A DNA stretch of 64,000 bases from Methylobacterium mesophilicum (GCF_022179445.1 NZ_BPQU01000002.1:310001-374000), one strand, 5' to 3'; counted from the stretch's first letter, positions 9,584 to 17,388 are shown. The notes: generated by a model not told the origin, from the sequence alone. Numbers and translations: made by a program.

Positions 9584-9943
9584 TCAGGCGCGGGGGGGCC
9601 GGGGCAGGCGGTCGGGCACGATCGAGGAAAGGGCGCCGGAGGTCCGGACCGCGACCGGCCGGACGGGAACCGCCGGCGGCGCCAGGGCTCCGGTCTCCAG
9701 GGGCGCGACCTGGTGGCAGCCGCAATGGAGGTGCTCGGTCACGCCGGGATCGACGCTGGTGCCGGCCTCCGCGAGCGATGGTCCGTCGATGCGGTCGTGA
9801 TGGCCGCCCGCATGGAACGCCAGATCCGCCGCGAGGCCGACGCCCGGTCCGGCCAGGCAGAGGGTCAGGACGAGCGCGAGCATGCGGGCGGCGATCGCCC
9901 ACCAGCCGCGCCCCGAGCGCCCCTGCCGAATCCGAGACTTCAT
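9584..9943 (-). CDS. Small secreted His/Cys protein upstream of czcBA
   Basis: This is a 119-aa protein starting at ATG 9943. It has a basic N-terminus and one hydrophobic segment (ARMLALVLTLCLAGPGVGLA), read here as a signal peptide. The mature part carries FHAGGHHDR and a compact EHLHCGCHQ motif, suggesting periplasmic metal binding. It lies 137 bp upstream of czcB on the same strand, the usual place for a short accessory or sensor-like protein in czc operons. No named family is recognised. The C-terminal third is proline-rich and featureless. The gene call is supported by the signal peptide and the context; the function is inferred. Confidence 0.6.
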   Translation of the reverse strand: MKSRIRQGRSGRGWWAIAARMLALVLTLCLAGPGVGLAADLAFHAGGHHDRIDGPSLAEAGTSVDPGVTEHLHCGCHQVAPLETGALAPPAVPVRPVAVRTSGALSSIVPDRLPRPPRA

Positions 9944-10043
9944 CGCGGCCGTTATGGGCGATCCGGCCCCGGGCGCACAAGGGCCGGCGCGATCGAAGCT
10001 GCGTTCGGCCGTCCCGCGACCCGGAGGAGCGGGGCGAGGCGGC

Positions 10044-11105
10044 TCACGCCGACAGCCGCAGGATCCAGTCGTAGAAGTCGGCCCAGTCCCGGCGCGCCGG
10101 CAGCGGGGCGGGCGGTGCGCCGGCCTGGATCCGGGCCTGGGCGCGGACGTCCCGGGGGGCGCAGCCGAACGCGTCCCGGAAGGCCTGCGTGAAATGCGCG
10201 GGGTTCTCGAAATGCCACCGGTAGGCGACCTCCGAGATCCGCGCGAAGCGGCCGTCCCCGGCGCGGGCGAGGTCCCGGTAGGCTCGGTCGAGCCGGCGCT
10301 GGCGGATGTAGCCGGCCACGCCGCCCATCGGGGCGAACAGGCGGTAGAGGGCGCTGCGTGAGACGCCGAACCGCCCGCAGAGCGCCTCGGCGGTCAGGCC
10401 CGGGTTGTCCAGCTCGGCCTCGATCACCCGCCGGATGACGAGGAAGAGCGGCGCGCGCTCCGGCGCCCGGTCGGCCCGCGCGCGCCCGGACAGGCGCGGG
10501 ACGGCGGCGGCGAGCAGCGTCGCGGTCGCCTCCGCGGCGGCCCGGGACTCGTGTTCCGAAAACCCGTCGGCATGGGCGCTGAGCGATCGGAGATGGTCCG
10601 CGAGCAACCGGCCGAACGGCGTGGTGCCGTGCAGGACCGTCCCGTGCAGCGCGTCGAGATCGACCGCCCCCGCGCCGAACAGCGGCCGCGGCAGAACCAG
10701 CGTCAGGGCGCGGTAATCCGTGGAGCTGGCGGCCAGGGGCCGGGACAGGTCGAACAGGCAGATATCGCCGGGCCCGCAATCCTGCTCGCCGCCCTCGATT
10801 TCGATCCGGGAGCGGCCAGAGACGCGGACATGCGCCAGGATGTGATCGACGCCCATCCGGGCGACCAGGGCGCGCGAGCGCTCGAACCGCAAACCGGAGG
10901 CACCCGCCCGGCACAGGATGGCATTGCCCAGGTGCCGGACCTGCGACTGTCCGCGGAAGTCGGCGACATCCTCCGGCCGGATGGCGAACTCCCAGAACGG
11001 CGCGACGGCCTCACGCCAGGCCGCGGCCTGAAGCAGACCAGGCCCGTCCCCGCCCATCTCCAGGACTGATTTCGACCGCATCACCCGAGTCGTGCATCCC
11101 GACAT
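10044..11105 (-). CDS. AraC family transcriptional regulator
   Basis: This is a DNA-binding activator of 353 aa at most. The N-terminal two thirds match the AraC-binding-like (cupin-related) domain found in regulators of aromatic or amide catabolism (HVRVSGRSRIEIEGGEQDCGPGD can be read as its beta-roll). The C-terminal domain has both AraC helix-turn-helix units: LTAEALCGRFGVSRSALYRL and ISEVAYRWHFENPAHFTQAF, then the FGCAPRDVR end motif. ATG codons at 11105, 11081 and 11057 are all possible starts. It stands alone between the czc genes and a 430-bp gap, so its target cannot be named. The effector is unknown. Confidence 0.85.
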   Translation of the reverse strand: MSGCTTRVMRSKSVLEMGGDGPGLLQAAAWREAVAPFWEFAIRPEDVADFRGQSQVRHLGNAILCRAGASGLRFERSRALVARMGVDHILAHVRVSGRSRIEIEGGEQDCGPGDICLFDLSRPLAASSTDYRALTLVLPRPLFGAGAVDLDALHGTVLHGTTPFGRLLADHLRSLSAHADGFSEHESRAAAEATATLLAAAVPRLSGRARADRAPERAPLFLVIRRVIEAELDNPGLTAEALCGRFGVSRSALYRLFAPMGGVAGYIRQRRLDRAYRDLARAGDGRFARISEVAYRWHFENPAHFTQAFRDAFGCAPRDVRAQARIQAGAPPAPLPARRDWADFYDWILRLSA

Positions 11106-11439
11106 GCACGTGCGCAGCCGGCCACGTGCTGATGTCAGGTGCTGGTTTGCAGATCAAAGGTCAAGGTTCCACAGCTGGAATACCGGATTAACGCGTTGAT
11201 AGCACTACGTAGAATATTATTCTCAAGAGCGCCGGCATCTGCGTGATCGAACGTCAGTCCATCGCGCAAGTGAAGCCAGCCTTCGTGTCATGGATTCCGA
11301 ATTCGGGCCCGACGGCCCTGCCGTGAGGACTTGAACCGATCTCCGTCGGGAGCCGACGGGTGGCTTCCCGCCGCCGCAGGCGGATGGTCTTACGCGGCGT
11401 CACGCAACGCGCGCTCCGCTCCACCGGGGCCGGCGCACG
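11106..11439. other. Intergenic region upstream of the araC-type gene
   Basis: This stretch has no convincing gene. It contains a locally AT-rich patch near 11190-11225 (TAGAATATTATTCTCAAG), which is the best candidate for the promoter of the minus-strand AraC gene. A GCCGCCGCAGGCGG hairpin lies near 11370. No tRNA or long repeat is visible. Confidence 0.4.
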
Positions 11440-11474
11440 AAAAACCCCGCGGGCCCGGTCGGGCTGCGGGGTTG
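11440..11474 (-). terminator. Rho-independent terminator of the small secreted-protein gene
   Basis: An 8-bp perfect stem (AACCCCGC with GCGGGGTT, 11443-11450 and 11466-11473) is followed on the minus strand by a run of five T (A at 11440-11444 on plus). It lies 65-100 bp past the stop of the 59-aa gene at 11539. Confidence 0.75.
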
Positions 11475-11538
11475 AAGGCGGCAGGGTCGCCGGAGCGCAG
11501 GGCTCCGGGATCGACCGGTCACGCGGCGCGAGGCCGGG

Positions 11539-11718
11539 TCACTTTCCGCTGGGCGCCGCACCGCTGCCCGTGGCCCCGTTCCCGGTGCTGTTGCTGCCGG
11601 CGGGCGAGCCGGAGGTCGAGGTGTTGCCGTTGGGCGTGCTCTGGGCGGCCGCCATCCCGGCGCTGCCCGCGACGATGGCGAGGGCGAGAAGCGTGGTCTT
11701 GAGGGTACGGCTGGTCAT
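11539..11718 (-). CDS. Small secreted Ser/Gly/Thr-rich protein
   Basis: This 59-aa protein starts at ATG 11718. The first 26 residues form a clean signal peptide (MTSRTLKTTLLALAIVAGSA, cut after MAAAQ). The mature 33 residues are low-complexity (STPNGNTSTSGSPAGSNSTG and similar) with no cysteine and no recognised domain. Short secreted peptides of this kind are common in Methylobacterium and have no known role. A good rho-independent terminator follows, supporting it as a real transcription unit. A longer in-frame start at 11757 would bury the signal peptide and is less likely. Confidence 0.6.
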   Translation of the reverse strand: MTSRTLKTTLLALAIVAGSAGMAAAQSTPNGNTSTSGSPAGSNSTGNGATGSGAAPSGK

Positions 11719-11819
11719 GAAACGCTCACATCCCGAAGGACCGGCCAGGGCCGGCATGACCTAGACAACGGGGACGGCGCCGAGGCTGTTCCCGGGCGCC
11801 CCCGCCTCCGGCCCCGGGC

Positions 11820-12908
11820 TCAGACCCGCAGGGCGGCGGCGCTGGCCGGCTCGTGGAGCGGGCAGCCGTTGTGCGCGGCCCGGAACCCCGACGAGGCCGG
11901 GTAGACTGCCCGCCGCGCCCGCATGATCGAGCCGAGCGGCCGATGCGCCATCAGGCCGTGCCACGGGCTGAAGGCGAGGCCGTCGTCCAGGGCCGCGACC
12001 TTGGCCTCGCTCCAGGCCGCCTGGCGCGGCACCGTGATCCGCGCCACGGTTCGGTAGGGGCTCTCGGCCTCCGGCCACGGCACCGAGGCATCCTCCACCG
12101 GCATCGTCGCGGGGTCGGTCATGAGCTGCGCCCGCACCTCCCAGACGCCGTCATGGGCGGCGAAATAGGCGTCCACCGCCTCGCGCAGGCCGTTCGGCTT
12201 GCCGTTGACGTCGAGCGGCGCATGGGTGAGCGCGGTCAGCTCCGGGGAGACGGGCGCCACCGAGACTTTGGCGACGTAATCGCCCCAGCGCAGCGGCACC
12301 TGGCTGTAGAAGGTCTCGCCGAGGATGTGGGTCTCGGGGTGGCCGCCCAGCGCGATCACCGTCGGGCTCTGGGTCCCCAGCCCCTCCAGCACCGTCTCGA
12401 CGCCGCGCAGCAGGGCCGAGAGCCCCTTCTTGAACACCTGCGGGGTGTCGGTGGTGGCGGCCAGGAGCTTGAGGCTCTTCAGGAAGGCAGCGCCGTCCCT
12501 GGCCGTGAAGGCCGGAGCGTTGGCCATCACGAAATCCTGCGTCGTGCCCTCCGATCCGGGCAGGCGCTCGCCGGCCACGCCCAGGACCTTGAGGGCGAGG
12601 CCCCGCGGGGTCGAGACGCTGTCGTCGAGGATGTCGCCCGGATTGGTCGAGAGCCGCAGGACCACATCGTGGGTCCCCGGCGTCGCGAAGGCGCCCTGGG
12701 CAAGGGGGGCGGGCAGGTCGGGCAGCACGTCGAGCCGGCCCAGGAGCAAGCCGTGCGCCTTGGCGTGCACGCCGCGCACCGCGTGGCCGTAATCCTTCAG
12801 CGTCGTGCCCTGGATCTTGGCGAATTGCGCAATCATGCCGGCGTGGATCGCGTCCTCGTCGGGCTGCGGCGTCTCCAGGTCGGGGGTGTAGCGGGTGAAC
12901 GAGGCCAT
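11820..12908 (-). CDS. Catalase-family haem protein
   Basis: This 362-aa protein is related to the small catalase-like haem enzymes rather than to the ~480-aa classical catalases. The N-terminal segment has FATPGTHDVVLRLSTNPGD and RGLALKVLGV, the catalase core pattern. His48 or His52 (GVHAKAHG) would be the distal haem residue, and the C-terminal RARRAVYPASSGFRAAHNG carries a tyrosine (about residue 336) in the place of the proximal haem ligand. The likely role is peroxide or organic hydroperoxide handling in the cytoplasm, since there is no signal peptide. It is monocistronic. The exact activity (catalase or peroxygenase) cannot be read. Confidence 0.82.
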   Translation of the reverse strand: MASFTRYTPDLETPQPDEDAIHAGMIAQFAKIQGTTLKDYGHAVRGVHAKAHGLLLGRLDVLPDLPAPLAQGAFATPGTHDVVLRLSTNPGDILDDSVSTPRGLALKVLGVAGERLPGSEGTTQDFVMANAPAFTARDGAAFLKSLKLLAATTDTPQVFKKGLSALLRGVETVLEGLGTQSPTVIALGGHPETHILGETFYSQVPLRWGDYVAKVSVAPVSPELTALTHAPLDVNGKPNGLREAVDAYFAAHDGVWEVRAQLMTDPATMPVEDASVPWPEAESPYRTVARITVPRQAAWSEAKVAALDDGLAFSPWHGLMAHRPLGSIMRARRAVYPASSGFRAAHNGCPLHEPASAAALRV

Positions 12909-12990
12909 AGGTCGGGTTGCTCCGAGCGGGTATCGCGCGTTGGAGCCTCAACCGGTGTGTTTCCGCGCCGTTCCGGCCATATCCAACGAC

Positions 12991-13024
12991 AAACGCCCCG
13001 GGCGCGGAAGCACCCGGAGCGTTT
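12991..13024 (-). terminator. Terminator-like hairpin after the first outer-membrane barrel gene
   Basis: A nearly perfect 14-bp stem (AAACGC-CCGGGTGC with GCGCCCGG-GCGTTT, one bulge) ends in TTT on the minus strand, 47-80 bp downstream of the stop at 13071. Confidence 0.6.
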
Positions 13025-13070
13025 GCAGGCTCAGTCGCCGCCCGGCCCGATCGGCCGGGCGGCGTTGGTC

Positions 13071-13904
13071 TTAGTACGAGCCGAACTTGTAGTTCAGGCC
13101 GGCGCGGACCACGGCGAACTCGTCGTCGCGACGGCCGATGGCGCTGTAGAAGGCCGGGACGTTGTTGGCGGCGTTGATCACGAACGCACCCTGGTTGCGG
13201 GTGTTGCGGTCGAGGTTGACGTACAGGCCTTCGACCTTGAGCGTCACGGCCGACGAGCGGAAGAAGTTCAGGAACGAGTCGACCGGCAGGGCGTATTCCA
13301 TGCCGCCGCCGACGGTCCAGCCGGTGCGGAAGCTGTCGTTGCCGGCAAAGCCGCCGAACGAACGGTCGGCGCTGCCCGAGCCGTAGGCGAAGCCGCCGGT
13401 GCCGTACACCAGGACCCGGTCGAAGGCGTAGCCGAGACGACCGCGGACGGTGCCGAAGAAGTCGAGGCTCGACAGGCCGCGCGGGTCGGTCACGTAGAAG
13501 CCCGGACGCAGCGCGCCGCCGGTCACGAAGGCGTTGTTCCGGCCACGGCCGAAGTCGAGGTACTGGGCGTCGGCCTCGACGCCGATGACCACGCCCGAAC
13601 CTGGGGTGAACTGGTAGTTGTAGCCGACCTGGCCACCGCCGGAGAAGCCTTCCTGGTTCCGCTGGCTGAAGTTCGCCGTGGCGACGCCGGTGGCGTACGC
13701 GGCCGGGATGCCGAAGCTGGAAGCGCTGTTGCTGCTGGCGTCGAAGGCGTAGCCGGCGTTGATACCGAAGTAGGCGCCGGTCCAGGTGAACACGGGCACC
13801 GGGGTGAAGATCGGCGGCGGGGCGGCGCGACGCGGCAGGTCGGCGGCCGAGGCGGCGGCGGTCAGGGCAGTAAAGGCGGCCAACGAGGCCAGAAGCGTCT
13901 TCAT
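13071..13904 (-). CDS. Outer-membrane beta-barrel protein (Omp25/31-like), copy 1
   Basis: This 277-aa protein starts at ATG 13904 with a signal peptide (MKTLLASLAAFTALTAAASA) cut before ADLPRRAAPPP. The mature part is an eight-stranded-type barrel with alternating aromatic strands (TWTGAYFGINAGYAFDAS; GFSGGGQVGYNYQF) and ends in FGSY, a C-terminal aromatic as expected for outer-membrane insertion. It closely resembles the second copy at 16450-17298, which is in the opposite orientation. Relatives are abundant structural or porin-like surface proteins in Hyphomicrobiales. A minus-strand terminator follows. Regulation is not visible. Confidence 0.88.
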   Translation of the reverse strand: MKTLLASLAAFTALTAAASAADLPRRAAPPPIFTPVPVFTWTGAYFGINAGYAFDASSNSASSFGIPAAYATGVATANFSQRNQEGFSGGGQVGYNYQFTPGSGVVIGVEADAQYLDFGRGRNNAFVTGGALRPGFYVTDPRGLSSLDFFGTVRGRLGYAFDRVLVYGTGGFAYGSGSADRSFGGFAGNDSFRTGWTVGGGMEYALPVDSFLNFFRSSAVTLKVEGLYVNLDRNTRNQGAFVINAANNVPAFYSAIGRRDDEFAVVRAGLNYKFGSY

Positions 13905-14105
13905 AACTGGTCTTTCCCCAGCGAATGTTCCTATCCACTGAGGAATTACCCGGTTTTCCACACTCAAGCTGTATCGCCACGGCCACAGGTGCCGCGGAAG
14001 GGAATTTTGGCGCCATCGGGCCGCCGACCTGAACCATCCTGCCACCGGCCCGTTGGCGCCGGACGCCCTCGGAAACGACGGCGCGTCGCCCCACGCGGAG
14101 GCCCC

Positions 14106-14348
14106 ATGACCAAGCTGTTCATCGCCCAGATCCGCGACGCGGACGGGGACAAGCCGCTCGTGACGGTGCGGGCGGAGGCCGAGGGCGAGGCACGCCTGTT
14201 CCTGGCGGCGGCCTACCCGGAGGCGGAGATCGCCGGCCTCACCGAGCCCAGCGACTGGACCAGCGACGCCGATACCGGCTCCCGGGCCGGCGACATCCGC
14301 GAGCATCCCGGCACCGCCTGGCAGACGCCCTCCAGCCTGGCGGATTGA
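14106..14348 (+). CDS. Small hypothetical protein
   Basis: This 80-aa acidic, soluble protein starts at ATG 14106 (MTKLFIAQIRDADGDKPLVT). It shows a beta-alpha-beta-like pattern: a strand, then VRAEAEGEARLFLAAAYPEAEIAGL with regular helix spacing, then a polar tail. There are no cysteines, transmembrane segments or named motifs. It stands alone between the divergent barrel gene and a small membrane protein gene. The coherent secondary-structure pattern and strong third-position GC favour a real gene. The function is unknown. Confidence 0.55.
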   Translation: MTKLFIAQIRDADGDKPLVTVRAEAEGEARLFLAAAYPEAEIAGLTEPSDWTSDADTGSRAGDIREHPGTAWQTPSSLAD

Positions 14349-14409
14349 CTCGCATTCGAGTGATTCCCTTCACCGGCCGTCAGCCCGCCTCAGTGAGGCT
14401 GGCGCCGTG

Positions 14410-14742
14410 ATGTCCGGCGATCCCACACCCCGGCTGCTCGCGGCCGCTTCCGCCCTCACGGGCGCCGCCGCCCTGATGGTCCGGTCGGAACCGTCATGGG
14501 CGGGCGTGCTGGTCGGCTTGTCGTGCCTGGCGCTCTGGGCCGTCGGCACCCTGGCGTCGAGAGCCGGCAAGCCGCTCGCCCTGACCAAGCCCGCCCGACC
14601 GGTGGTGCTGGAGGCGGTGATCGTCGAGAGGCCACGGCCGCCGCTGCTTCTGCCGCCCCCTCGGGCGGCAGAAGCAGCGGCGGCGAATCTTCACCCGACG
14701 GATTTGGGGAAGGTACCGACGCGTCGCCAAACCCGCGGCTAG
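14410..14742 (+). CDS. Small two-helix membrane protein with a hairpin in its coding end
   Basis: This 110-aa protein starts at ATG 14410 (a GTG sits directly before it). Two hydrophobic stretches, LLAAASALTGAAALMV and WAGVLVGLSCLALWAVGTLA, would form a membrane hairpin. The following third is polar and proline-rich. A 22-bp perfect inverted repeat (14637-14684) lies inside the C-terminal coding part, producing the symmetric peptide PPLLLPPPRAAEAAAA. This makes the C-terminus suspect, since the hairpin may be a non-coding element read through by chance. No family is recognised. The upstream part looks like a genuine membrane protein. Confidence 0.45.
   Translation: MSGDPTPRLLAAASALTGAAALMVRSEPSWAGVLVGLSCLALWAVGTLASRAGKPLALTKPARPVVLEAVIVERPRPPLLLPPPRAAEAAAANLHPTDLGKVPTRRQTRG
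14637..14684. repeat. 22-bp perfect inverted repeat
   Basis: The arms 14637-14658 and 14663-14684 are exact reverse complements with a 4-nt loop (CCTC). There is no T tract on either side, so it is not a standard terminator. The stem is GC-rich (CTGCTTCTGCCGCC core). Confidence 0.85.
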
Positions 14743-14843
14743 GGATCGCGGCCCGGCTTCGTGCGGCGCCATCAACGCGAGCTTCTGCCGCAGCACCGAG
14801 GCCCGACGATCCGCGTTGCCCGCAGCCAAACACGGAGACAGGC

Positions 14844-15044
14844 ATGGCCGACACGGCTGACGTGACCACCTACACCATCAAGCAGGCCCTTGCCGCCCAG
14901 GTCGGGGACCATATCGAGATCGCGGTCGAGGCCGAGGACGGCACCAAGCTGAAGCTGAAGGCCACCGCCGACCAGCTCGACGCCCTGGTGGGAGACCTGG
15001 AGACCATCCTGGACGCGGACGATTCGGACGGCGAATCCGCCTGA
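14844..15044 (+). CDS. Small acidic hypothetical protein
   Basis: This 66-aa protein starts at ATG 14844 with CACGGAGACAGG upstream as a plausible ribosome-binding site. It reads MADTADVTTYTIKQALAAQV, then a beta-strand pair (DHIEIAVEAED, TKLKLKATADQ) and an acidic end (ETILDADDSDGESA). The charge is strongly negative and there is no membrane segment. The frame is open further upstream, but that part crosses the palindrome and the preceding gene. It is probably a small conserved Methylobacterium protein of unknown role. Confidence 0.6.
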   Translation: MADTADVTTYTIKQALAAQVGDHIEIAVEAEDGTKLKLKATADQLDALVGDLETILDADDSDGESA

Positions 15045-15095
15045 CCCGCCCCTCGGGGCCGCCGGCCTTTCGGCGGCCCACCCGGGGATCCGGGC

Positions 15096-15296
15096 TTACC
15101 GCTTCGCCTCGAGGGCGGGCACCTCGATCAACGGGATCAGCGGCTCCAGGTCGATCATCGGGCCGCCGAGATCGAAATAGTCGTTCTCGCAGGCCAGCTC
15201 CTCGTCCTCGTCCCGCCGCCCGAACGGCAGGATGGACGACAGCATTCCGAGGCACAACGCACCGGCGATGAGGGCAACCAGAATAGCGACGCTCAT
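15096..15296 (-). CDS. Small single-pass membrane protein
   Basis: This 66-aa protein starts at ATG 15296. Residues 2-24 (MSVAILVALIAGALCLGMLS) form one transmembrane helix. The remainder is acidic and cytoplasmic in the simplest topology (FGRRDEDEELACENDYFDLG, then a proline/leucine stretch). It has one cysteine in each half. No family name is recognised. It faces the preceding plus-strand gene tail to tail, about 50 bp apart. Confidence 0.55.
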   Translation of the reverse strand: MSVAILVALIAGALCLGMLSSILPFGRRDEDEELACENDYFDLGGPMIDLEPLIPLIEVPALEAKR

Positions 15297-15389
15297 GGCG
15301 GAACACTCGGACGCGGCGGACGCGTAGAATCAGGCGCCGTCGAGATTAAGACGAAGTTCCTTTGCCGTGCAATGCGAAAGGCGAGCCGG

Positions 15390-15872
15390 TCACGATTGGG
15401 CCGGGACCTTGTCCTGCTGGTGCTCGACTTCATCGCGCACGCCGTGACCGGCCATCAGGATCTCGGTCATGAATGCCCCGATCGCCGCGACGGTGCAGAC
15501 CAGCGCCGCGCCGAAGCAGGCGAACAGGATCGAGGCGGTCGCCGCGTCGCGCATCGCTCCGACGAACAGCGTCAGCACCGCCATCCCGATCAGGCAAGCG
15601 CCGAGCGAGGCCAGGACCACGGCGACATCGAGCACGAAGGAGCGCCGCCGCAGGAAGGTCAGCCTGCGGGACAGGCGCGCGGCCTCCGTATCGGTCGCCT
15701 TGGCGATCTGTCCCGAGAGGGCATCGACCTTGTCGGAGATCCGGCCGAGGCGGGTGGAGAATACGTTCAGCAGGGTCGCGAGGGCCGACAGGAGGAAGGC
15801 CGGCGCCAGGGCGACCTGGATGATGTGGGCGATGCTGTCGGGCTCGGTGGAGCTCAAGGAGAAGCCGAACAT
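15390..15872 (-). CDS. DUF2721-type integral membrane protein
   Basis: This 160-aa protein starts best at ATG 15872 (MFGFSLSSTEPDSIAHIIQV). It has three hydrophobic segments: AHIIQVALAPAFLLSALATLL, then two near residues 85-105 and 115-140 (VVLASLGACLIGMAVLTL; LFACFGAALVCTVAAIGAF). Between the first two lies a charged helical linker (STRLGRISDKVDAL...RLTFLRRRS). This helix layout is that of DUF2721 proteins, whose function is unknown. A longer frame to 15920 adds 16 non-conserved residues. It is monocistronic and points away from the barrel gene copy 2. Confidence 0.75.
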   Translation of the reverse strand: MFGFSLSSTEPDSIAHIIQVALAPAFLLSALATLLNVFSTRLGRISDKVDALSGQIAKATDTEAARLSRRLTFLRRRSFVLDVAVVLASLGACLIGMAVLTLFVGAMRDAATASILFACFGAALVCTVAAIGAFMTEILMAGHGVRDEVEHQQDKVPAQS

Positions 15873-16124
15873 GGGCGCGCTAGGCTCGCGGACGCGGCGC
15901 GACCGCCCGGTCTCTGGCACCGCCCCGCGCGGCGGCGGATGATCTCGGGTTCACCATGCCGGGAGCGTCACCACAGGATGGCGTCCGAGCGCAACCCACG
16001 GATCACGCCGCGGGGCCGGGGCATGCCCGGGCCACGGAGACCGTTCGCGGGATGGCGGTTATATAACGAGGGTTTACAGCCCCTACACAGGCGGCGGGGG
16101 TCGTTAATTAATCTTAACAGCCAT

Positions 16125-16253
16125 CAATAGTCCCGGACGGGCTTGCGAGGCGCCGGCCACTCGGATCTAAGTGAGGGCGAAGCTTCCTGGTTGGTCCTGG
16201 GAATGTTCTCGAGCAAACTAGAGCCCCGTCTGCCTCGTGCGGCGGGGTTTTTT
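16125..16253 (+). ncRNA. Candidate small RNA or leader ending in a terminator
   Basis: The 577-bp gap between two divergent genes has no good reading frame here but ends in a strong plus-strand terminator at 16222-16253. Upstream are AT-rich promoter-like segments (GGTTATATAACG near 16057-16068 and GTTAATTAATCTTAACAG near 16104-16121). A transcript from there to the terminator would be about 100-170 nt. No known RNA family was recognised. The alternative is an upstream leader of the barrel gene with premature termination. The 5' end is a guess. Confidence 0.35.
16222..16253 (+). terminator. Rho-independent terminator
   Basis: The stem AGCCCCG with CGGGGTT (16222-16228, 16243-16249; one G-T pair) is followed by T at 16248-16253. 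It sits nearly 200 bp upstream of the barrel gene copy 2 and has no annotated gene before it on this strand. Confidence 0.75.
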
Positions 16254-16449
16254 GCTGCTGGAAACGTCGAGATACAAATCTCCGGTCTCAAAGGGGCATT
16301 CTTGGGCGCGGGATGTGCTCAATCGCACGGACCCAACCACCGGCCCGGGACCCTGGAAGCGCTGTTGCACCGCTGCACTATCGCGTTTCCCCGACCTGCC
16401 GTCTCTGTTGCCGGGCACACATCCCGCTGAACGGGAGACAGAGGACCCG

Positions 16450-17298
16450 ATGATCAAGAAGCTTCTTCTCGCGAGCGCCGCCACGGCCCTCCTGACCGGC
16501 GCCGCCTCGGCCGCCGACCTGCCGCGTCGCGCCGCCCCGCCGCCGATCTTCACCCCGGTGCCCGTGTTCACCTGGACCGGCGCCTACTTCGGTATCAACG
16601 CCGGCTACGCGTTCGACGCCAGCAGCCGCTCCAACAACTCTACCTTCGTCGTGCCGGGCGGTGTCGGCCTGACCAGCGGGCCGGCCGCCGTCGCCACCTT
16701 CCGCAACCGCAGCCAGGACGGCTTCTCCGGCGGCGCCCAGGTCGGCTACAACTATCAGTTCACCCCGGGCTCGGGCGTGGTCGTCGGCATCGAGGCCGAT
16801 GCTCAGTACCTCGACTTCGGCCGCAACCGGAACAACGCCTTCGTCAGCGGCGGTGCGATTGCGCCCGGCCTGATCCTCAACGACCCGCGCGGCCTGGCCA
16901 GCCTCGACTACTTCGGCACCGTGCGCGGCCGCCTCGGCTACGCCTTCGACCGCACCCTCGTGTACGGCACCGGCGGCTTCGCCTACGGCTCGGGCAGCGC
17001 CGACCGCTCGTTCGGCGGCTACGCCGGCAACGACAGCTTCCGCACCGGCTACGCCGTCGGCGGCGGCATCGAGTATGCCCTCCCCACCGACTCGTTCCTG
17101 AACTTCTTCCGTTCGAGCGCCGTGACGCTCAAGGTCGAAGGCCTGTACGTGAACCTCGACCGCGGCACCCGCAACCAGGGTGTCCTGCTCGTCAACGCCG
17201 CCAACCTGGCACCAGCCTACGTGACCCCGATCGGTCGCCGCGACGACGAGTTCGCCGTCGTCCGCGCCGGCCTGAACTACAAGTTCGGCTCGTACTAA
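16450..17298 (+). CDS. Outer-membrane beta-barrel protein (Omp25/31-like), copy 2
   Basis: This 282-aa protein starts at ATG 16450 behind a good ribosome-binding site (GGAGACAGAGGA). The signal peptide (MIKKLLLASAATALLTGAAS) is cut before ADLPRRAAPPP. The mature barrel has the same strand order as copy 1 and also ends in LNYKFGSY. Large blocks are identical between the two proteins (IFTPVPVFTWTGAYFGINAG; VYGTGGFAYGSGSADRSFGG), while the region after AFDASS differs. It is probably an abundant surface protein of the outer membrane. A hairpin at 17364-17388 follows. Gene duplication with later conversion is the simplest origin. Confidence 0.88.
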   Translation: MIKKLLLASAATALLTGAASAADLPRRAAPPPIFTPVPVFTWTGAYFGINAGYAFDASSRSNNSTFVVPGGVGLTSGPAAVATFRNRSQDGFSGGAQVGYNYQFTPGSGVVVGIEADAQYLDFGRNRNNAFVSGGAIAPGLILNDPRGLASLDYFGTVRGRLGYAFDRTLVYGTGGFAYGSGSADRSFGGYAGNDSFRTGYAVGGGIEYALPTDSFLNFFRSSAVTLKVEGLYVNLDRGTRNQGVLLVNAANLAPAYVTPIGRRDDEFAVVRAGLNYKFGSY

Positions 17299-17363
17299 GC
17301 GGCGCCGAAACCGCTTGACCTGAGCATCCCCAGCCCGATCAGACTGGCTGCTTGGTCGAGAAG

Positions 17364-17388
17364 CGTCCCGGGATCACATCCCGGGACG
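17364..17388. terminator. Hairpin between convergent genes
   Basis: A perfect 10-bp stem (CGTCCCGGGA / TCCCGGGACG) with a 5-nt loop lies between the stops of the barrel gene (17298) and the DUF5872-like gene (17410). It is followed by TCTTCATGTTT on plus, a weak T run. It may act on both strands. Confidence 0.55.

Noticed and set aside
11853..14348. An 831-codon plus-strand frame across the catalase and barrel genes
   Set aside because: It runs antisense through two well-supported genes; only its last 80 codons (from 14106) look like protein.
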